NCBI GenBank assembly: GCA_016795155.1
Contig: JAEUIE010000014.1
Coordinates: 1-64,000, forward strand
Direction: 5' to 3'
DNA: 64,000 bases
From: Planctomycetia bacterium
GTDB lineage: Bacteria; Planctomycetota; Planctomycetia; Gemmatales; HRBIN36
In this document: piece by piece, positions 8,950 through 16,777 of the stretch
Layout of the letters: every line of letters starts with the position of its first letter
Numbering within the stretch: position 1 is the first letter of the stretch
Position numbers and translations under genes: made by a program
Notes under the pieces: model-generated
The model's input: the letters and a program-made list of their open reading frames with translations, nothing else
What the model was told of the DNA's origin: nothing
The model's database searches: none

Positions 8950-10005
8950 TTACTTACTCTTACTGTTACTCGCTTCAATCTTCGACAGCCGAAGCTTCTT
9001 GCTGTCCGTATCCACTTCATATTTGAAATGATTCAGAAACGAGCCGCCCAGCAGTGATGGCGAATCGGGCAAGTCGTCGGGCATGACGATGCATTCGACA
9101 TTCTTCACTTCAAACTTGCCTACGCGCACCGAATCGAGCTTGAGCATCCGAGCCTTGACGGTACGGCCATTGGCAATGGTCACCTTGACTTCCATATCCT
9201 TGTCGCTGGGCTTCAGGCCAACCTTGAGTGCCGTTTCATGTGAGAGGCTGATGGAGGATGCACCCGTGTCGAAGATCATCTTGATCGGCGCTTTGCCATT
9301 GAGCATGACATCGATGCGATGCGTTCCCCGCTGAGTCTCCAGCGGAATGTCTTCCATCAGCACCAGCGCTTCGTAGCGGGCGAACTCTTTCTGGTTCTGC
9401 AGATGCGTTCTGCTTGGCCCCAGGGCAATCTTTTTCTTTTCCTGCTTGCTGAGTTCGTCCAGCAGCTTGCGAACCGAGTCATCGTCCACGGCGATGGCAT
9501 ATTTCGTCTTGATCTTTTCCAGGTTTGTTTTCAGATCAACCACCGCTTTCATGAATTGATTGCGGGGCGTGGAATAAGCGTTCTTGGCTTTAGTCAGTTC
9601 CTCTGCCTTGTTGTCGATATCAATGCGGTGGGAGATATCATCGCCCAGGCTGTTGTACTGTGCCACCAGGCCGTTATGCACCTGCGTGGGCAAATTAGTG
9701 TTGGCCAGTTGCCTGCCGACCTGGCTGCGCTGCTGCATGAGAAGCTTGATCTGATCGCGATTCTGCTGGGTCAGTTGCTCCACACGTGTCAGCCTCTTGC
9801 GGGCTTCCATCAGCGAGTTGTACTGGTTTTTCAGATTGCGAAAGTCTTTGTCGAAGTCCGATTCTTCCTGCAGAATCAGCGTTTCACCTGAGAGCTTGAA
9901 GCCTTGCTGCTTGAGCACATCTGTCATGTCCGATTTGCTGTTGCCTTGTGCCAACAGTGCGACTGGCAGGATCAGGTAAAGCATCAACGAACCATAGTTC
10001 TTCAT
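8950..10005 (-). CDS. Exported retropepsin-like aspartic protease with coiled-coil stalk
   Basis: The 351-residue protein has a signal peptide (LMLYLILPVALLAQG, residues 7-21), a long charged heptad-like region (about 45-205, many Gln/Lys/Glu/Leu) that should form coiled coils, and a C-terminal retropepsin-fold domain. The catalytic motif is Asp246-Thr-Gly-Ala-Ser-Ser, followed by the flap region (IANGRTVKARMLKLDSVRVG) and the conserved LLGGSFLNHFKYEVD near the end, as in clan AA proteases of the TIGR02281 group. It probably acts as a dimer outside the cytoplasm; substrate unknown. The N-terminal coiled coil is longer than in simple members and may mediate dimerisation. Minus-strand order suggests it could be read with the large protein downstream, though a 244-bp repeat-bearing gap separates them. 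Confidence 0.82.
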   Translation of the reverse strand: MKNYGSLMLYLILPVALLAQGNSKSDMTDVLKQQGFKLSGETLILQEESDFDKDFRNLKNQYNSLMEARKRLTRVEQLTQQNRDQIKLLMQQRSQVGRQLANTNLPTQVHNGLVAQYNSLGDDISHRIDIDNKAEELTKAKNAYSTPRNQFMKAVVDLKTNLEKIKTKYAIAVDDDSVRKLLDELSKQEKKKIALGPSRTHLQNQKEFARYEALVLMEDIPLETQRGTHRIDVMLNGKAPIKMIFDTGASSISLSHETALKVGLKPSDKDMEVKVTIANGRTVKARMLKLDSVRVGKFEVKNVECIVMPDDLPDSPSLLGGSFLNHFKYEVDTDSKKLRLSKIEASNSKSK

Positions 10006-10114
10006 GGCGGCCTACTTTCCATTTTTATTGCACTTATGAGCGTAACACAACAGCAGGGGAGGTCAAGAAGCTGGTGGAATGGAAACTCTTTACTATTACG
10101 CATCACCAGTAAAA

Positions 10115-10148
10115 ACAACACAAGCCCATGCTGTTCAGGCATGGGCTT
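10115..10148 (-). terminator. Rho-independent terminator of the PEP-CTERM gene
   Basis: AAGCCCATGC at 10122-10131 pairs with GCATGGGCTT at 10139-10148 (10 bp, 7-base loop). Read on the minus strand the stem is followed by GTGTTGTTTTTA. It lies 24 bases past the stop of the gene ending at 10172. Confidence 0.8.
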
Positions 10149-10171
10149 GAGGAAAGTGTGTGATAGAAGAG

Positions 10172-11017
10172 TTATCTTTTCAATTTGCCTTCCAAGGCCA
10201 GTTCTCGTTTCAATCTGCGGCGATAGGCAAACCCGGTGGCGCCGACCACTGTCAGGCCGAGCAAGGCCCAAGTGCCTGGCTCAGGAATGGCAGCACTGGT
10301 GCCGATCAATTGAAAGGGCATACCTTTGGCGTTCAGCGATGTGCCATCAACCATGGCCACCCAAGATGTTCCGTTGAACTGCAAGGCATCGCCGGTGACT
10401 GCAGCGGTAGAAAGTGCCATGGGTGGAGAAAAAACCGCTCCCGTGCTGGAGGTCAGGGCATAATCAATCCAGTAGGTGCCGGGGCCAAGAATCACCGGAC
10501 CCGTCAAGGTGGAGGTGGAAATCTGAATCCGGCGATTGCTGTCAGTGGGTGTAGCGGAGCTGGCGCGGTAGATCGAAGTTGCGCCATCCAACGCGAAGCC
10601 GGCTGAGGTCTGAACATTGGTGGTCGTATCACCCGCGAACACGGTTCCTCCCGTAGAAGGGTTGCCGTTGAAAAAGCGTATGGTGGCGCCGATGAGCGTG
10701 GGAGTGGTAGCACCTGTCGTGTAATCGAAGAAATTGGCACCGGTAATGGTCCAGGTAAAGCCAGCCGGCACGGTGAAATCATCCGCTATTCGAAATGCAG
10801 TGGATGTGTTAGCGGTAAAACCAAAGGTTCCCTCGGTACCCGAAATCAGTACGCTCAAATGATTACCCCCAAAGCCTGCATTAGGATTGGAAACCAGCCC
10901 ATAGGTGCCAGCTCCAGGCAGTGTGGAAGCGTTATCAAAAAGGATCTGGCTAAACGCCTTGGGTGCAAAAACCAGTGCAAGGGCGATTGCCGCCACTTGC
11001 GGAATACGTTTCATCAT
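10172..11017 (-). CDS. PEP-CTERM sorted exported protein
   Basis: The 281-residue protein has an N-terminal signal peptide (IPQVAAIALALVFAPKAFSQ) and a classic PEP-CTERM tail: AIPEPGTWALLGLTVVGATG (Pro-Glu-Pro, hydrophobic helix), then YRRRLKRELALEGKLKR, a strongly basic cytoplasmic end. The middle is a Gly/Thr/Ser-rich beta-sandwich-like domain. PEP-CTERM proteins are exported and processed by an exosortase, usually in organisms that make exopolysaccharide; no exosortase gene is in this window. The start has ATGATG; a GGAG ribosome binding site sits inside a small hairpin 10-15 bases upstream (see 11021-11035). A terminator follows at 10115-10148, so the gene is a single unit. Confidence 0.88.
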   Translation of the reverse strand: MMKRIPQVAAIALALVFAPKAFSQILFDNASTLPGAGTYGLVSNPNAGFGGNHLSVLISGTEGTFGFTANTSTAFRIADDFTVPAGFTWTITGANFFDYTTGATTPTLIGATIRFFNGNPSTGGTVFAGDTTTNVQTSAGFALDGATSIYRASSATPTDSNRRIQISTSTLTGPVILGPGTYWIDYALTSSTGAVFSPPMALSTAAVTGDALQFNGTSWVAMVDGTSLNAKGMPFQLIGTSAAIPEPGTWALLGLTVVGATGFAYRRRLKRELALEGKLKR

Positions 11018-11020
11018 GAT

Positions 11021-11035
11021 GCAACTCCAGTTGTT
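11021..11035 (-). promoter_or_regulatory. Leader hairpin enclosing the ribosome binding site of the PEP-CTERM gene
   Basis: On the minus strand the leader reads CAACTGGAGTTGCATC before the ATG: CAACT and AGTTG can pair across GG, so the GGAG Shine-Dalgarno lies in the loop and 3' arm. Nearly the same leader (CAACTCGGAGTTGCATT) precedes the second PEP-CTERM gene at 37981. Regulation by accessibility of this site is inference. Confidence 0.5.
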
Positions 11036-11277
11036 TCAATCAATGGTGTGAGAAGTCAGGCAAGACAGAATGACTTTTATGAATTTTCTGTAATGACATT
11101 TTTTGTGAAATTATCGGGAAGTTAGACGGACCAGTCGGAATTTCCGGGGTTGGCAACTCGGTACTTCAGCAGATTTGAGCCAGTTTGAACTACCCCTTCA
11201 CACCAATTTTCCTTGAAAATCAACGAATGACCAAGGAACAATACGTAAACTGTAATCACTTTTCGGAAACCCAGACT

Positions 11278-12165
11278 ATGTTGATTCGACTGCTGATCTC
11301 TTGTTGCCTGGCAGGGTGCCTAATTCCCTCTATCTCCTTCGCGGCGGATGAAACCTTCAATTCCAAAGGCGTAAAGATTCGCTACGTCACCGATGGCAAG
11401 GGTGTGCCTGTGGTACTCATTCATGGCTGGATGTCTGATTCAAGCATGTGGGGTGCCGACCTGACAGGCAACACCAAACTGAAATCCATGGATGGATTCA
11501 TGGCTATCGCCCTGGATTGCCGTGGGCATGGCAAAAGTGATAAGCCTCATGATGTAGCTCAATATGGCACCGAGATGGCGGATGATATCGTGCGATTGCT
11601 CGATCATCTGAAGATCGAGAAAGCACACCTGGTAGGCTACTCCAGCGGCGCGTTCATTGCAGGCAACGTGGCAGCCCGCCATCCACAGCGGGTACTCAGC
11701 GTGATCTATGGCGGGCAGGCGCCAGTTATCGCAGGCCAAGTGAAACCCACCGATTTTTCGGAATGTGAACTCTTTGCCAAGACGGTCGAAGAAGGCAAAA
11801 GCCTGGGATCCTACCTGCTGGCCATCATGCCTGCCGGTGAGAGAAAGATGACCGAAACGCAGGCTGATTCACTGGCCAGGATGCTGTACGGTAGAAAAGA
11901 TGTGAAGGCCTTTGCTGCAGCAGGGCTCACCTTCAAAGACCTGGCGGTTGATATCGAAGAGCTCAAGAAATGCCAGGCTCCCACGCTCTTCATTCATGGC
12001 AGCAAGGAATCAGCCCATGTGAAGAACCGTGTAGCCATGGTGCATGAACTGCTGGGGCGGGGCGACGTTCGCATGGTGGAGGGCGGCAATCACATGACGA
12101 CCCTGATGAATCCCCAATTCGGGAACCTGGTGAAGGAGTTTCTACGCGATGGGAAAGTGAAGTAG
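11278..12165 (+). CDS. Exported alpha/beta hydrolase
   Basis: The start is taken at the ATG at 11278, because it begins directly with a signal sequence (LIRLLISCCLAGCLIPSISFA); the 31 codons upstream look non-coding. An LAGC lipobox-like motif ends at Cys14, so it may be a lipoprotein, with ordinary cleavage after SFA as the alternative. The hydrolase core shows the oxyanion motif HGW at 49-51, nucleophile elbow Gly-Tyr-Ser122-Ser-Gly, a probable acid residue in the LFIHGSKE region, and the catalytic His in EGGNHMTTL near the C-terminus. Length (295 residues) fits the esterase/haloperoxidase-like group. Substrate is unknown. The gene is convergent with the PAAR-like gene and has no obvious partner. 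Confidence 0.85.
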   Translation: MLIRLLISCCLAGCLIPSISFAADETFNSKGVKIRYVTDGKGVPVVLIHGWMSDSSMWGADLTGNTKLKSMDGFMAIALDCRGHGKSDKPHDVAQYGTEMADDIVRLLDHLKIEKAHLVGYSSGAFIAGNVAARHPQRVLSVIYGGQAPVIAGQVKPTDFSECELFAKTVEEGKSLGSYLLAIMPAGERKMTETQADSLARMLYGRKDVKAFAAAGLTFKDLAVDIEELKKCQAPTLFIHGSKESAHVKNRVAMVHELLGRGDVRMVEGGNHMTTLMNPQFGNLVKEFLRDGKVK

Positions 12166-12241
12166 GCCAAAGCGATCAACTTCTTTCCAAACCTGATCGG
12201 GTATCACTGCTCTGCGCGTGCCAGTAAAGTATCGAGCAACA

Positions 12242-12631
12242 TCAGGGAATGTCTTCTGTCATCTGCCCCGGCTGGGTGATCGAGATCACTCCGGCCCAGT
12301 TGCACATGCATTTGCTTGTATCATTAAGTGCAGGGAAATTGCCGATCTTGTGGGTTAACGAGCCAGGTGTCCATGGTGAAGCTGTCGCCGGTATGCATGG
12401 CATGGGCGTCAGTACTCCCAGGGCGGCTGCCGTTGCGGAGGCCACTACCGGGTTGGCTATCGATGTACACATCGCGAACGTCGGGATGTTGACGACTGGC
12501 GCATGATCCATAATCGTTGCAGCCAGCATCCCGCCCGACATTTCCTGAATCTGTGAAGTGACAATCAGTGAGCACGGTGCGGTCCCGAACGAACATGTCA
12601 TCATCGCACCCATTACCACTTGCTTCGGCAT
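12242..12631 (-). CDS. DUF4280 PAAR-like protein
   Basis: The 129-residue protein matches DUF4280 from memory: MTCSFGTAPCSLIV near the start, AATIMDHAPVVNIPTFAMCTS, then ANPVVASATAAALGVLTPMPCIP, and a Cys-containing end (NDTSKCMCNWAGVISI). The repeated short Gly/Pro/Met-rich elements and Cys residues resemble PAAR-like tip proteins that cap contractile injection spikes and carry or dock toxins. The start is firm: AGGAG lies 7 bases before the ATG. No other secretion-system gene and no effector lies beside it in this window, so its partner apparatus must be encoded elsewhere or it is an orphan. Confidence 0.85.
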   Translation of the reverse strand: MPKQVVMGAMMTCSFGTAPCSLIVTSQIQEMSGGMLAATIMDHAPVVNIPTFAMCTSIANPVVASATAAALGVLTPMPCIPATASPWTPGSLTHKIGNFPALNDTSKCMCNWAGVISITQPGQMTEDIP

Positions 12632-12959
12632 CGCGTTGCTCCTGATGAATTTCTGGCAGGTTCATTTCGGTAGATAAGTATCATCGTAACCATTAGCCGG
12701 GCTTCTATCAAATATTATTCTCGTCGCATGGTCTGCAAGAAGGTTAGGATCAAACCGGGTATGTCGGATTCGCCAAAGTCGGGTCGCTGATGTGGTACGT
12801 CACCACGGTGAAGCTTGAACTGGAAGTGCGAGGTGAATTACGACGAGTGAAGGGTGTTACACCGCAGAGATTGATCCGGGTTTAGAGAACCGCATGTTGC
12901 GGCAGGGTCAAGCATGAACGCATACTTGACCTTGCCACTGTAATTCAGAAAGACCTGAA
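12632..12959. other. Intergenic region with a possible small gene remnant
   Basis: A plus-strand frame without a clear start runs from about 12757 to the TAG at about 12886 and reads as protein-like sequence (VGSLMWYVTTVKLELEVRG, then LRRVKGVTPQRLIRV). It is bounded upstream by a stop, is only about 44 codons long and has no ribosome binding site; it may be the end of a decayed gene. Nothing else was seen. Confidence 0.3.
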
Positions 12960-13784
12960 CTATTTTCGATATCGCTTCATGACATCAGTCCAATTTGCAC
13001 CGGGCCCAAAATCACCTTTCTGATGATGGAATGTTTCTGTCCGTAAAGTACCTGCTGCCAGTTCCCGCTGCTCACCTGCGAGTTGCAGAATGCAGGCATC
13101 CGATAGAGTTGATTGTTTTGTTCTAGTTGTGGTTTCCCTGGTAGAGGAAGTCTGTGATGCCATGTAGCGTTTTACTCTGAAAGAGAATTGATTACGCATA
13201 CCCAGCAGTTTTGAATCCTGTGCGGTCAGTTCCGACCAGTCAACTGGCGTAAGCTGGTCAGCGTTGCTTCGGGCAGCGGCACTCAGCATCGAGCGAGCCA
13301 GGTTGAGTCGCCGGATGTAAGAAAGCATTTCAGTGCCAGGAATCTTCATGGCGACTGCAGCAACATTGGGATCGTTAGCTAATGCCCAGAAATGCGTCTG
13401 CGCGCCATCCATCAGAAGTTCGCGGTAGGCAGGCATTTCCCAAAGCGTTGGCTCAACCACTTCGAATGGATTGGAAATGGTAGAGAATGTTCCAAGGATG
13501 CCTCCCGCTTCCAGACGAGCCAGGGCAACCACCCACATGAGTCCCTGTTTTTTTGCAGCAGATTCGCGGCTAGTGGCATTGGCCATCACAGGCTGCTGGC
13601 GGAACCGGTCGGATAGCTGTGAATAGACCGTGAATTCAGGTCGGTTGGAAACATATCGGTCTGCGGCATCGAGTTCCTCCCGATTGGCTGTCCTCAGGAA
13701 CTCATCGAAGTTGCGAAGTGCGGAAAAATATTCGAGTGTGCCGACAATGCGGTTTACCAGAAAAACATCTTCCGAACGCAGCAT
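12960..13784 (-). CDS. C-terminal part of an interrupted hypothetical protein
   Basis: The 274-residue frame, mostly helical and without recognised domains, is in exactly the same reading frame as the gene ending at 13857. Only a single TGA (13857-13859) separates them, and the 24 codons between that stop and the first ATG (13784) read as ordinary protein sequence (SVGFDVYTTSKTIERTA). There is no good ribosome binding site before 13784. The simplest reading is that this is the downstream half of one gene of about 650 codons split by a nonsense change or sequencing error. It could still be made by re-initiation. Function is unknown. Confidence 0.6.
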   Translation of the reverse strand: MLRSEDVFLVNRIVGTLEYFSALRNFDEFLRTANREELDAADRYVSNRPEFTVYSQLSDRFRQQPVMANATSRESAAKKQGLMWVVALARLEAGGILGTFSTISNPFEVVEPTLWEMPAYRELLMDGAQTHFWALANDPNVAAVAMKIPGTEMLSYIRRLNLARSMLSAAARSNADQLTPVDWSELTAQDSKLLGMRNQFSFRVKRYMASQTSSTRETTTRTKQSTLSDACILQLAGEQRELAAGTLRTETFHHQKGDFGPGANWTDVMKRYRK

Positions 13785-13856
13785 GGCAGTGCGTTCAATC
13801 GTTTTGGAGGTGGTGTAAACGTCAAATCCAACTGATCTGACAACTTGATTACGATG

Positions 13857-14921
13857 TCAGTAAAAGTGCGAAAGGGTGCTTACCGTGGTCGAAATCGGAA
13901 TAAATTCATGCGTTTCACGGCGTCCTGTTTCCCTTCGAGCGACATTGATCTGATTAGTTTCAAACTGCCAGAGGTAATGATGCCGACGATCCACGTAGGG
14001 AATCGAGTTCATGCCGTTTGGCGGCGTAGGTGTAGGCATGACGAGTGGCATGATAAGGCCGAACATGGCCTGAGGCGATTGAGTTGCTGAGGGATCTTTC
14101 AGCAAGCCGGCGTTGGAAGTGCCGATGCCATAGCGTCCCCGCACCCACCAGTGCAACCCGGTGAAGAGCGCTCGTGACTTTTTCAGGAGTTCCGGCCCAG
14201 CCTGGGTGCGGGCGTGTTGAATAGTCTCTTTGACTTTCTGAGTCTCTTCAGCAGCCAAGGTAGTATCCTTGCTCAACAGTACAGGCAGCACATCGCCATC
14301 CATATCAAGAGCCAACGCAGCAAGCAGACGTTCTGAAACGTCATTGCCATCGGTCAGAACTTTATCAGCCAGGTTCACTCGTGCAATACGCAGGTCACGG
14401 TCGCGCAGTGCAAACTTGTCGAACACTTCCTGAATGCTTGCCTTGAGAGCCGCCCAGTCGGTCTGCAGAACGCTCAGGTCAATCTTGTTGTTCGGTTTGG
14501 GTTTATACTTTCGAGCAATGTTCAGCAGTTGCTGGGTGTAACCGAACAATCGACTTGCGCCGTTTATCTGATTGCTGTAAACATGCATCGACCAGAAGAC
14601 CTTATCGAAATCTTCCAGCGTGACGGGTTCCTTGCTGCTCAAAGCTGTATGGTTATTACCATCAGCCAGCGTCTTCTCGATGCGTGATTTGAGTGTAGTC
14701 AGCAGAATGATTGCTTCCGGGGGCTGAATGCGTGGAGCCGCCCCAGCCAGACCCTGCTCGATGAGTCTCAAGCGCGCATCGGTAATCAGGTCTGCCGGCG
14801 TGGGAGGAACGAACGGCGTGTTCTGGGATGAATCGTTGGGTGGTGGTTCGTTTGCCAGGCATGCGTGGAGAAAAACAACCCCAGCCGCCAGAGATAACAT
14901 CAGACCTGCGAAGTGCCTCAT
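13857..14921 (-). CDS. Exported hypothetical protein, N-terminal part of an interrupted gene
   Basis: The 354-residue product starts with a signal peptide (MRHFAGLMLSLAAGVVFLHACLA, with possible lipobox-like HAC), followed by a Pro-rich linker and a helical region. An AGGA ribosome binding site lies 8 bases upstream of the ATG. The conserved-looking segment FTGLHWWVRGRYGIG near residue 255 suggests a defined fold, but I recognise no family. It stops at a TGA after LSHFY, beyond which the same frame continues into the 274-residue ORF downstream, so the natural product is probably about 650 residues. The mature protein should act outside the cytoplasm. Confidence 0.65.
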   Translation of the reverse strand: MRHFAGLMLSLAAGVVFLHACLANEPPPNDSSQNTPFVPPTPADLITDARLRLIEQGLAGAAPRIQPPEAIILLTTLKSRIEKTLADGNNHTALSSKEPVTLEDFDKVFWSMHVYSNQINGASRLFGYTQQLLNIARKYKPKPNNKIDLSVLQTDWAALKASIQEVFDKFALRDRDLRIARVNLADKVLTDGNDVSERLLAALALDMDGDVLPVLLSKDTTLAAEETQKVKETIQHARTQAGPELLKKSRALFTGLHWWVRGRYGIGTSNAGLLKDPSATQSPQAMFGLIMPLVMPTPTPPNGMNSIPYVDRRHHYLWQFETNQINVARRETGRRETHEFIPISTTVSTLSHFY

Positions 14922-15016
14922 GGGACAATTCCTGAATCTGAAGGAAAAATGAATTGGAACTATCGTAGCCTGTGAACAGGTAGGCTGTCAATCAGGGGTA
15001 CGAAGATTCTTGATGG

Positions 15017-15043
15017 TGGTCCTCTCTCGCCGAGAGAGGACCA
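15017..15043. repeat. 27-bp perfect palindrome
   Basis: Perfect 13-bp arms (TGGTCCTCTCTCG and complement) around a single C, in the 203-bp gap upstream of the interrupted gene. It lies 48 bases from a second hairpin at 15091-15111 and shares the CTCTCG word with it. Confidence 0.85.
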
Positions 15044-15090
15044 GATCGCGCGGAACAGCATTATTGTCCGTTTTATCATTGCACAATCCA

Positions 15091-15111
15091 TCATCTCTCG
15101 GAGAGAGATGA
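15091..15111. repeat. Short palindromic repeat related to 8904-8927
   Basis: TCATCTCTC at 15091-15099 pairs with GAGAGATGA at 15103-15111 across GGA, followed by CTAC as at 8927-8930. It is a variant of the TCATCTCG repeat at 8904 and 26845. It lies 14 bases past the stop of the lipid kinase gene (minus strand). Confidence 0.75.
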
Positions 15112-15124
15112 CTACATACCCGAA

Positions 15125-16051
15125 CTAACCCGCCAGATGCAGTACGCAGATTTGTTCCCGGCTGATGCTGACCACTGCGGGAGACATGCCGACACTTTCA
15201 CCATCCGCCTGCATGGGATAATCACCATCCGTGTTTTGCAGTTCAAACTGTTTTGCCTGAAATAATTGGGTTCCTTGCAGGTTCACGTTTCTACCGAGTG
15301 CGATCTTCATCAGCCACCTGATGACGTTCAGGCGATCATGCCCTGGAAAAAATCGGGCATGCAATTGATCATGGCGGCTGTCCGCTTCGGGCACCAGGCC
15401 GAGCTTGCCTGCATACTCCTTGTTGTTAGCGATGATGAGATAACCCTTCTGTGCTTCAAGCACTGGTACGCCATCCGCTCGCAGCGTGATCTGCGGACTA
15501 CGATGATGGAAGAGGCAAGAGAGGCCAGGCAGGATGTAACCCACATGCTTGATAGGTCCCCGGCGATAACTGTCGATATACCGGATGACTTCTGAATCGT
15601 AGCCAAGACTCAACATCGTAAAGAACGGGCGCCCGTTCACCAGGCCAAAGTGATGTCGGCTGAGTTGAGGTTTCCGCAGTGCCGCAAGTACACAGTCAGC
15701 TCGCGAACGCATTCGGAAAACCCGGGCAAACAGTGATTCATTTCCGCTGGGAAGCATGGACACCGGCGTACCGGCACGTGCCAAGGGCTGCAGCAATCCC
15801 ATCATGGTACCATCACCACCCGCCACCATGACGAAATCAAACTGCTTCAGAAAAGTATCGATCTCATCAGCTTCATACTCCCGGCTCGATGCACGCAGAA
15901 CGACCTCGATGCCATGTGCTTTCAATTGGTCGCTGACAGTTTTTGCTGTGCGTTTTGCCTTCCCCGACCCCGATTGTGGATTGTAAATGATGGCTGCCAA
16001 CCTGCGCTGCAGGACAGGATGCGAGGCAGATGAGAGTGGATCATGCGTCAT
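15125..16051 (-). CDS. Diacylglycerol/lipid kinase family protein (DAGK catalytic domain)
   Basis: The 308-residue protein has the DAGK catalytic fold: IYNPQSGSGKAKRTA (first nucleotide-binding element, residues 22-36), the signature VAGGDGTMMGLLQPLA near 76-91, LPSGNESLFARVF (the position of the usual GTxND motif, here SGNES), and the C-terminal half with GYDSEVI and NNKEYAGKLGL. Members phosphorylate diacylglycerol, sphingoid bases or undecaprenol-type lipids using ATP. The change of GTxND to SGNES is unusual and could affect the substrate or nucleotide site. AGGA lies 6 bases upstream of the ATG. It stands alone between repeat clusters. Confidence 0.85.
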   Translation of the reverse strand: MTHDPLSSASHPVLQRRLAAIIYNPQSGSGKAKRTAKTVSDQLKAHGIEVVLRASSREYEADEIDTFLKQFDFVMVAGGDGTMMGLLQPLARAGTPVSMLPSGNESLFARVFRMRSRADCVLAALRKPQLSRHHFGLVNGRPFFTMLSLGYDSEVIRYIDSYRRGPIKHVGYILPGLSCLFHHRSPQITLRADGVPVLEAQKGYLIIANNKEYAGKLGLVPEADSRHDQLHARFFPGHDRLNVIRWLMKIALGRNVNLQGTQLFQAKQFELQNTDGDYPMQADGESVGMSPAVVSISREQICVLHLAG

Positions 16052-16074
16052 TGATTATCCTGGCTGTGCAATGT

Positions 16075-16212
16075 CCCCTCTCCCCATTGGGGAGAGGGTG
16101 AGGGGTTCTAATTCATGGCGTATGACCATCGTGATTGGATCATGACAGACCGATGGGCTTCGCCATGACAGTACCCCTCACCCCCGGCCCCTCTCCCCGT
16201 TGGGGAGAGGAG
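16075..16212. mobile_element. MITE-like element, copy 1 (CCCCTCTCCCC hairpins as inverted ends)
   Basis: The left end is a hairpin with 11-bp arms (16076-16098) followed by GTGAGGGGT; the right end is the inverted counterpart, ACCCCTCAC (16173-16181) followed by a hairpin CCTCTCCCC/GGGGAGAGG (16190-16210). Between them an inner inverted repeat CATGGCG/CGCCATG is visible (about 16125 and 16161). No ORF inside. A second copy with the same plan lies at 22393-22540 and a half copy at 38690-38727. Confidence 0.7.
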
Positions 16213-16286
16213 AGCAAGCAAAAATTTCCTTAGTTTGAGTAATAACCGTCTGTACTCTGACAGTGTATGGCTTGAGGCTATAAAAC

Positions 16287-16664
16287 TTGTTCAAAAATCT
16301 TCTCTGGATCGACTGTATCGCTGGCGGCCTGGTGGGTTCCCTCACGCTGATCTTCTCAATCTGGCTGAGTCAGCTTTACGGTTTGCCTCGTGAACTGCTC
16401 ATAGTCTTTGGTTTAGCCAATCTACTTTACGGCTGTTACTCCTTTTGGCTGGCGATGCGCCAACGTCGGCCAATGAATTTGATCATCTTGCTCGTCATCG
16501 CCAATGCAGTTTGGGCCGTGATCTGTTTCATCCTGGCTGTCAACTACGCAACGACAGCCACGGTTTTCGGGCAAATTCAACTCGTTGGCGAAGGAATTTT
16601 CGTTGGCGGATTGGCATGGCTCGAATGGAAACAGCGGACTATGTTGCTTCAGGTACATGGATGA
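16287..16664 (+). CDS. Small four-helix membrane protein of unknown function
   Basis: The 125-residue protein is almost all hydrophobic, with four predicted membrane helices (about 5-30, 38-56, 63-85, 93-113) and short basic loops (AMRQRRPMN). The start is a TTG at 16287: it has a GAGG 9 bases upstream, and the only in-frame upstream ATG (16266) is followed by a stop after one codon. No family is recognised from memory; four-helix layouts of this size occur in DoxX-like and SPW-like proteins. It precedes an exported protein gene by 113 bases on the same strand. Confidence 0.7.
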   Translation: MFKNLLWIDCIAGGLVGSLTLIFSIWLSQLYGLPRELLIVFGLANLLYGCYSFWLAMRQRRPMNLIILLVIANAVWAVICFILAVNYATTATVFGQIQLVGEGIFVGGLAWLEWKQRTMLLQVHG

Positions 16665-16777
16665 TCGTTTGATTCAAATACCTGAACCATCCAGTCGGCA
16701 ATTGCATTATGGTTTATTTGCATTTACAGTAGATGAGCGAGAGCCTTGTTACCATCCTGAATCACACGAGAAACCTG

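Noticed and set aside
13838-13860. TGA at 13857-13859 as a selenocysteine codon
   Set aside because: No convincing SECIS hairpin follows, and no selenium gene is in the window; a nonsense change or sequence error is simpler.
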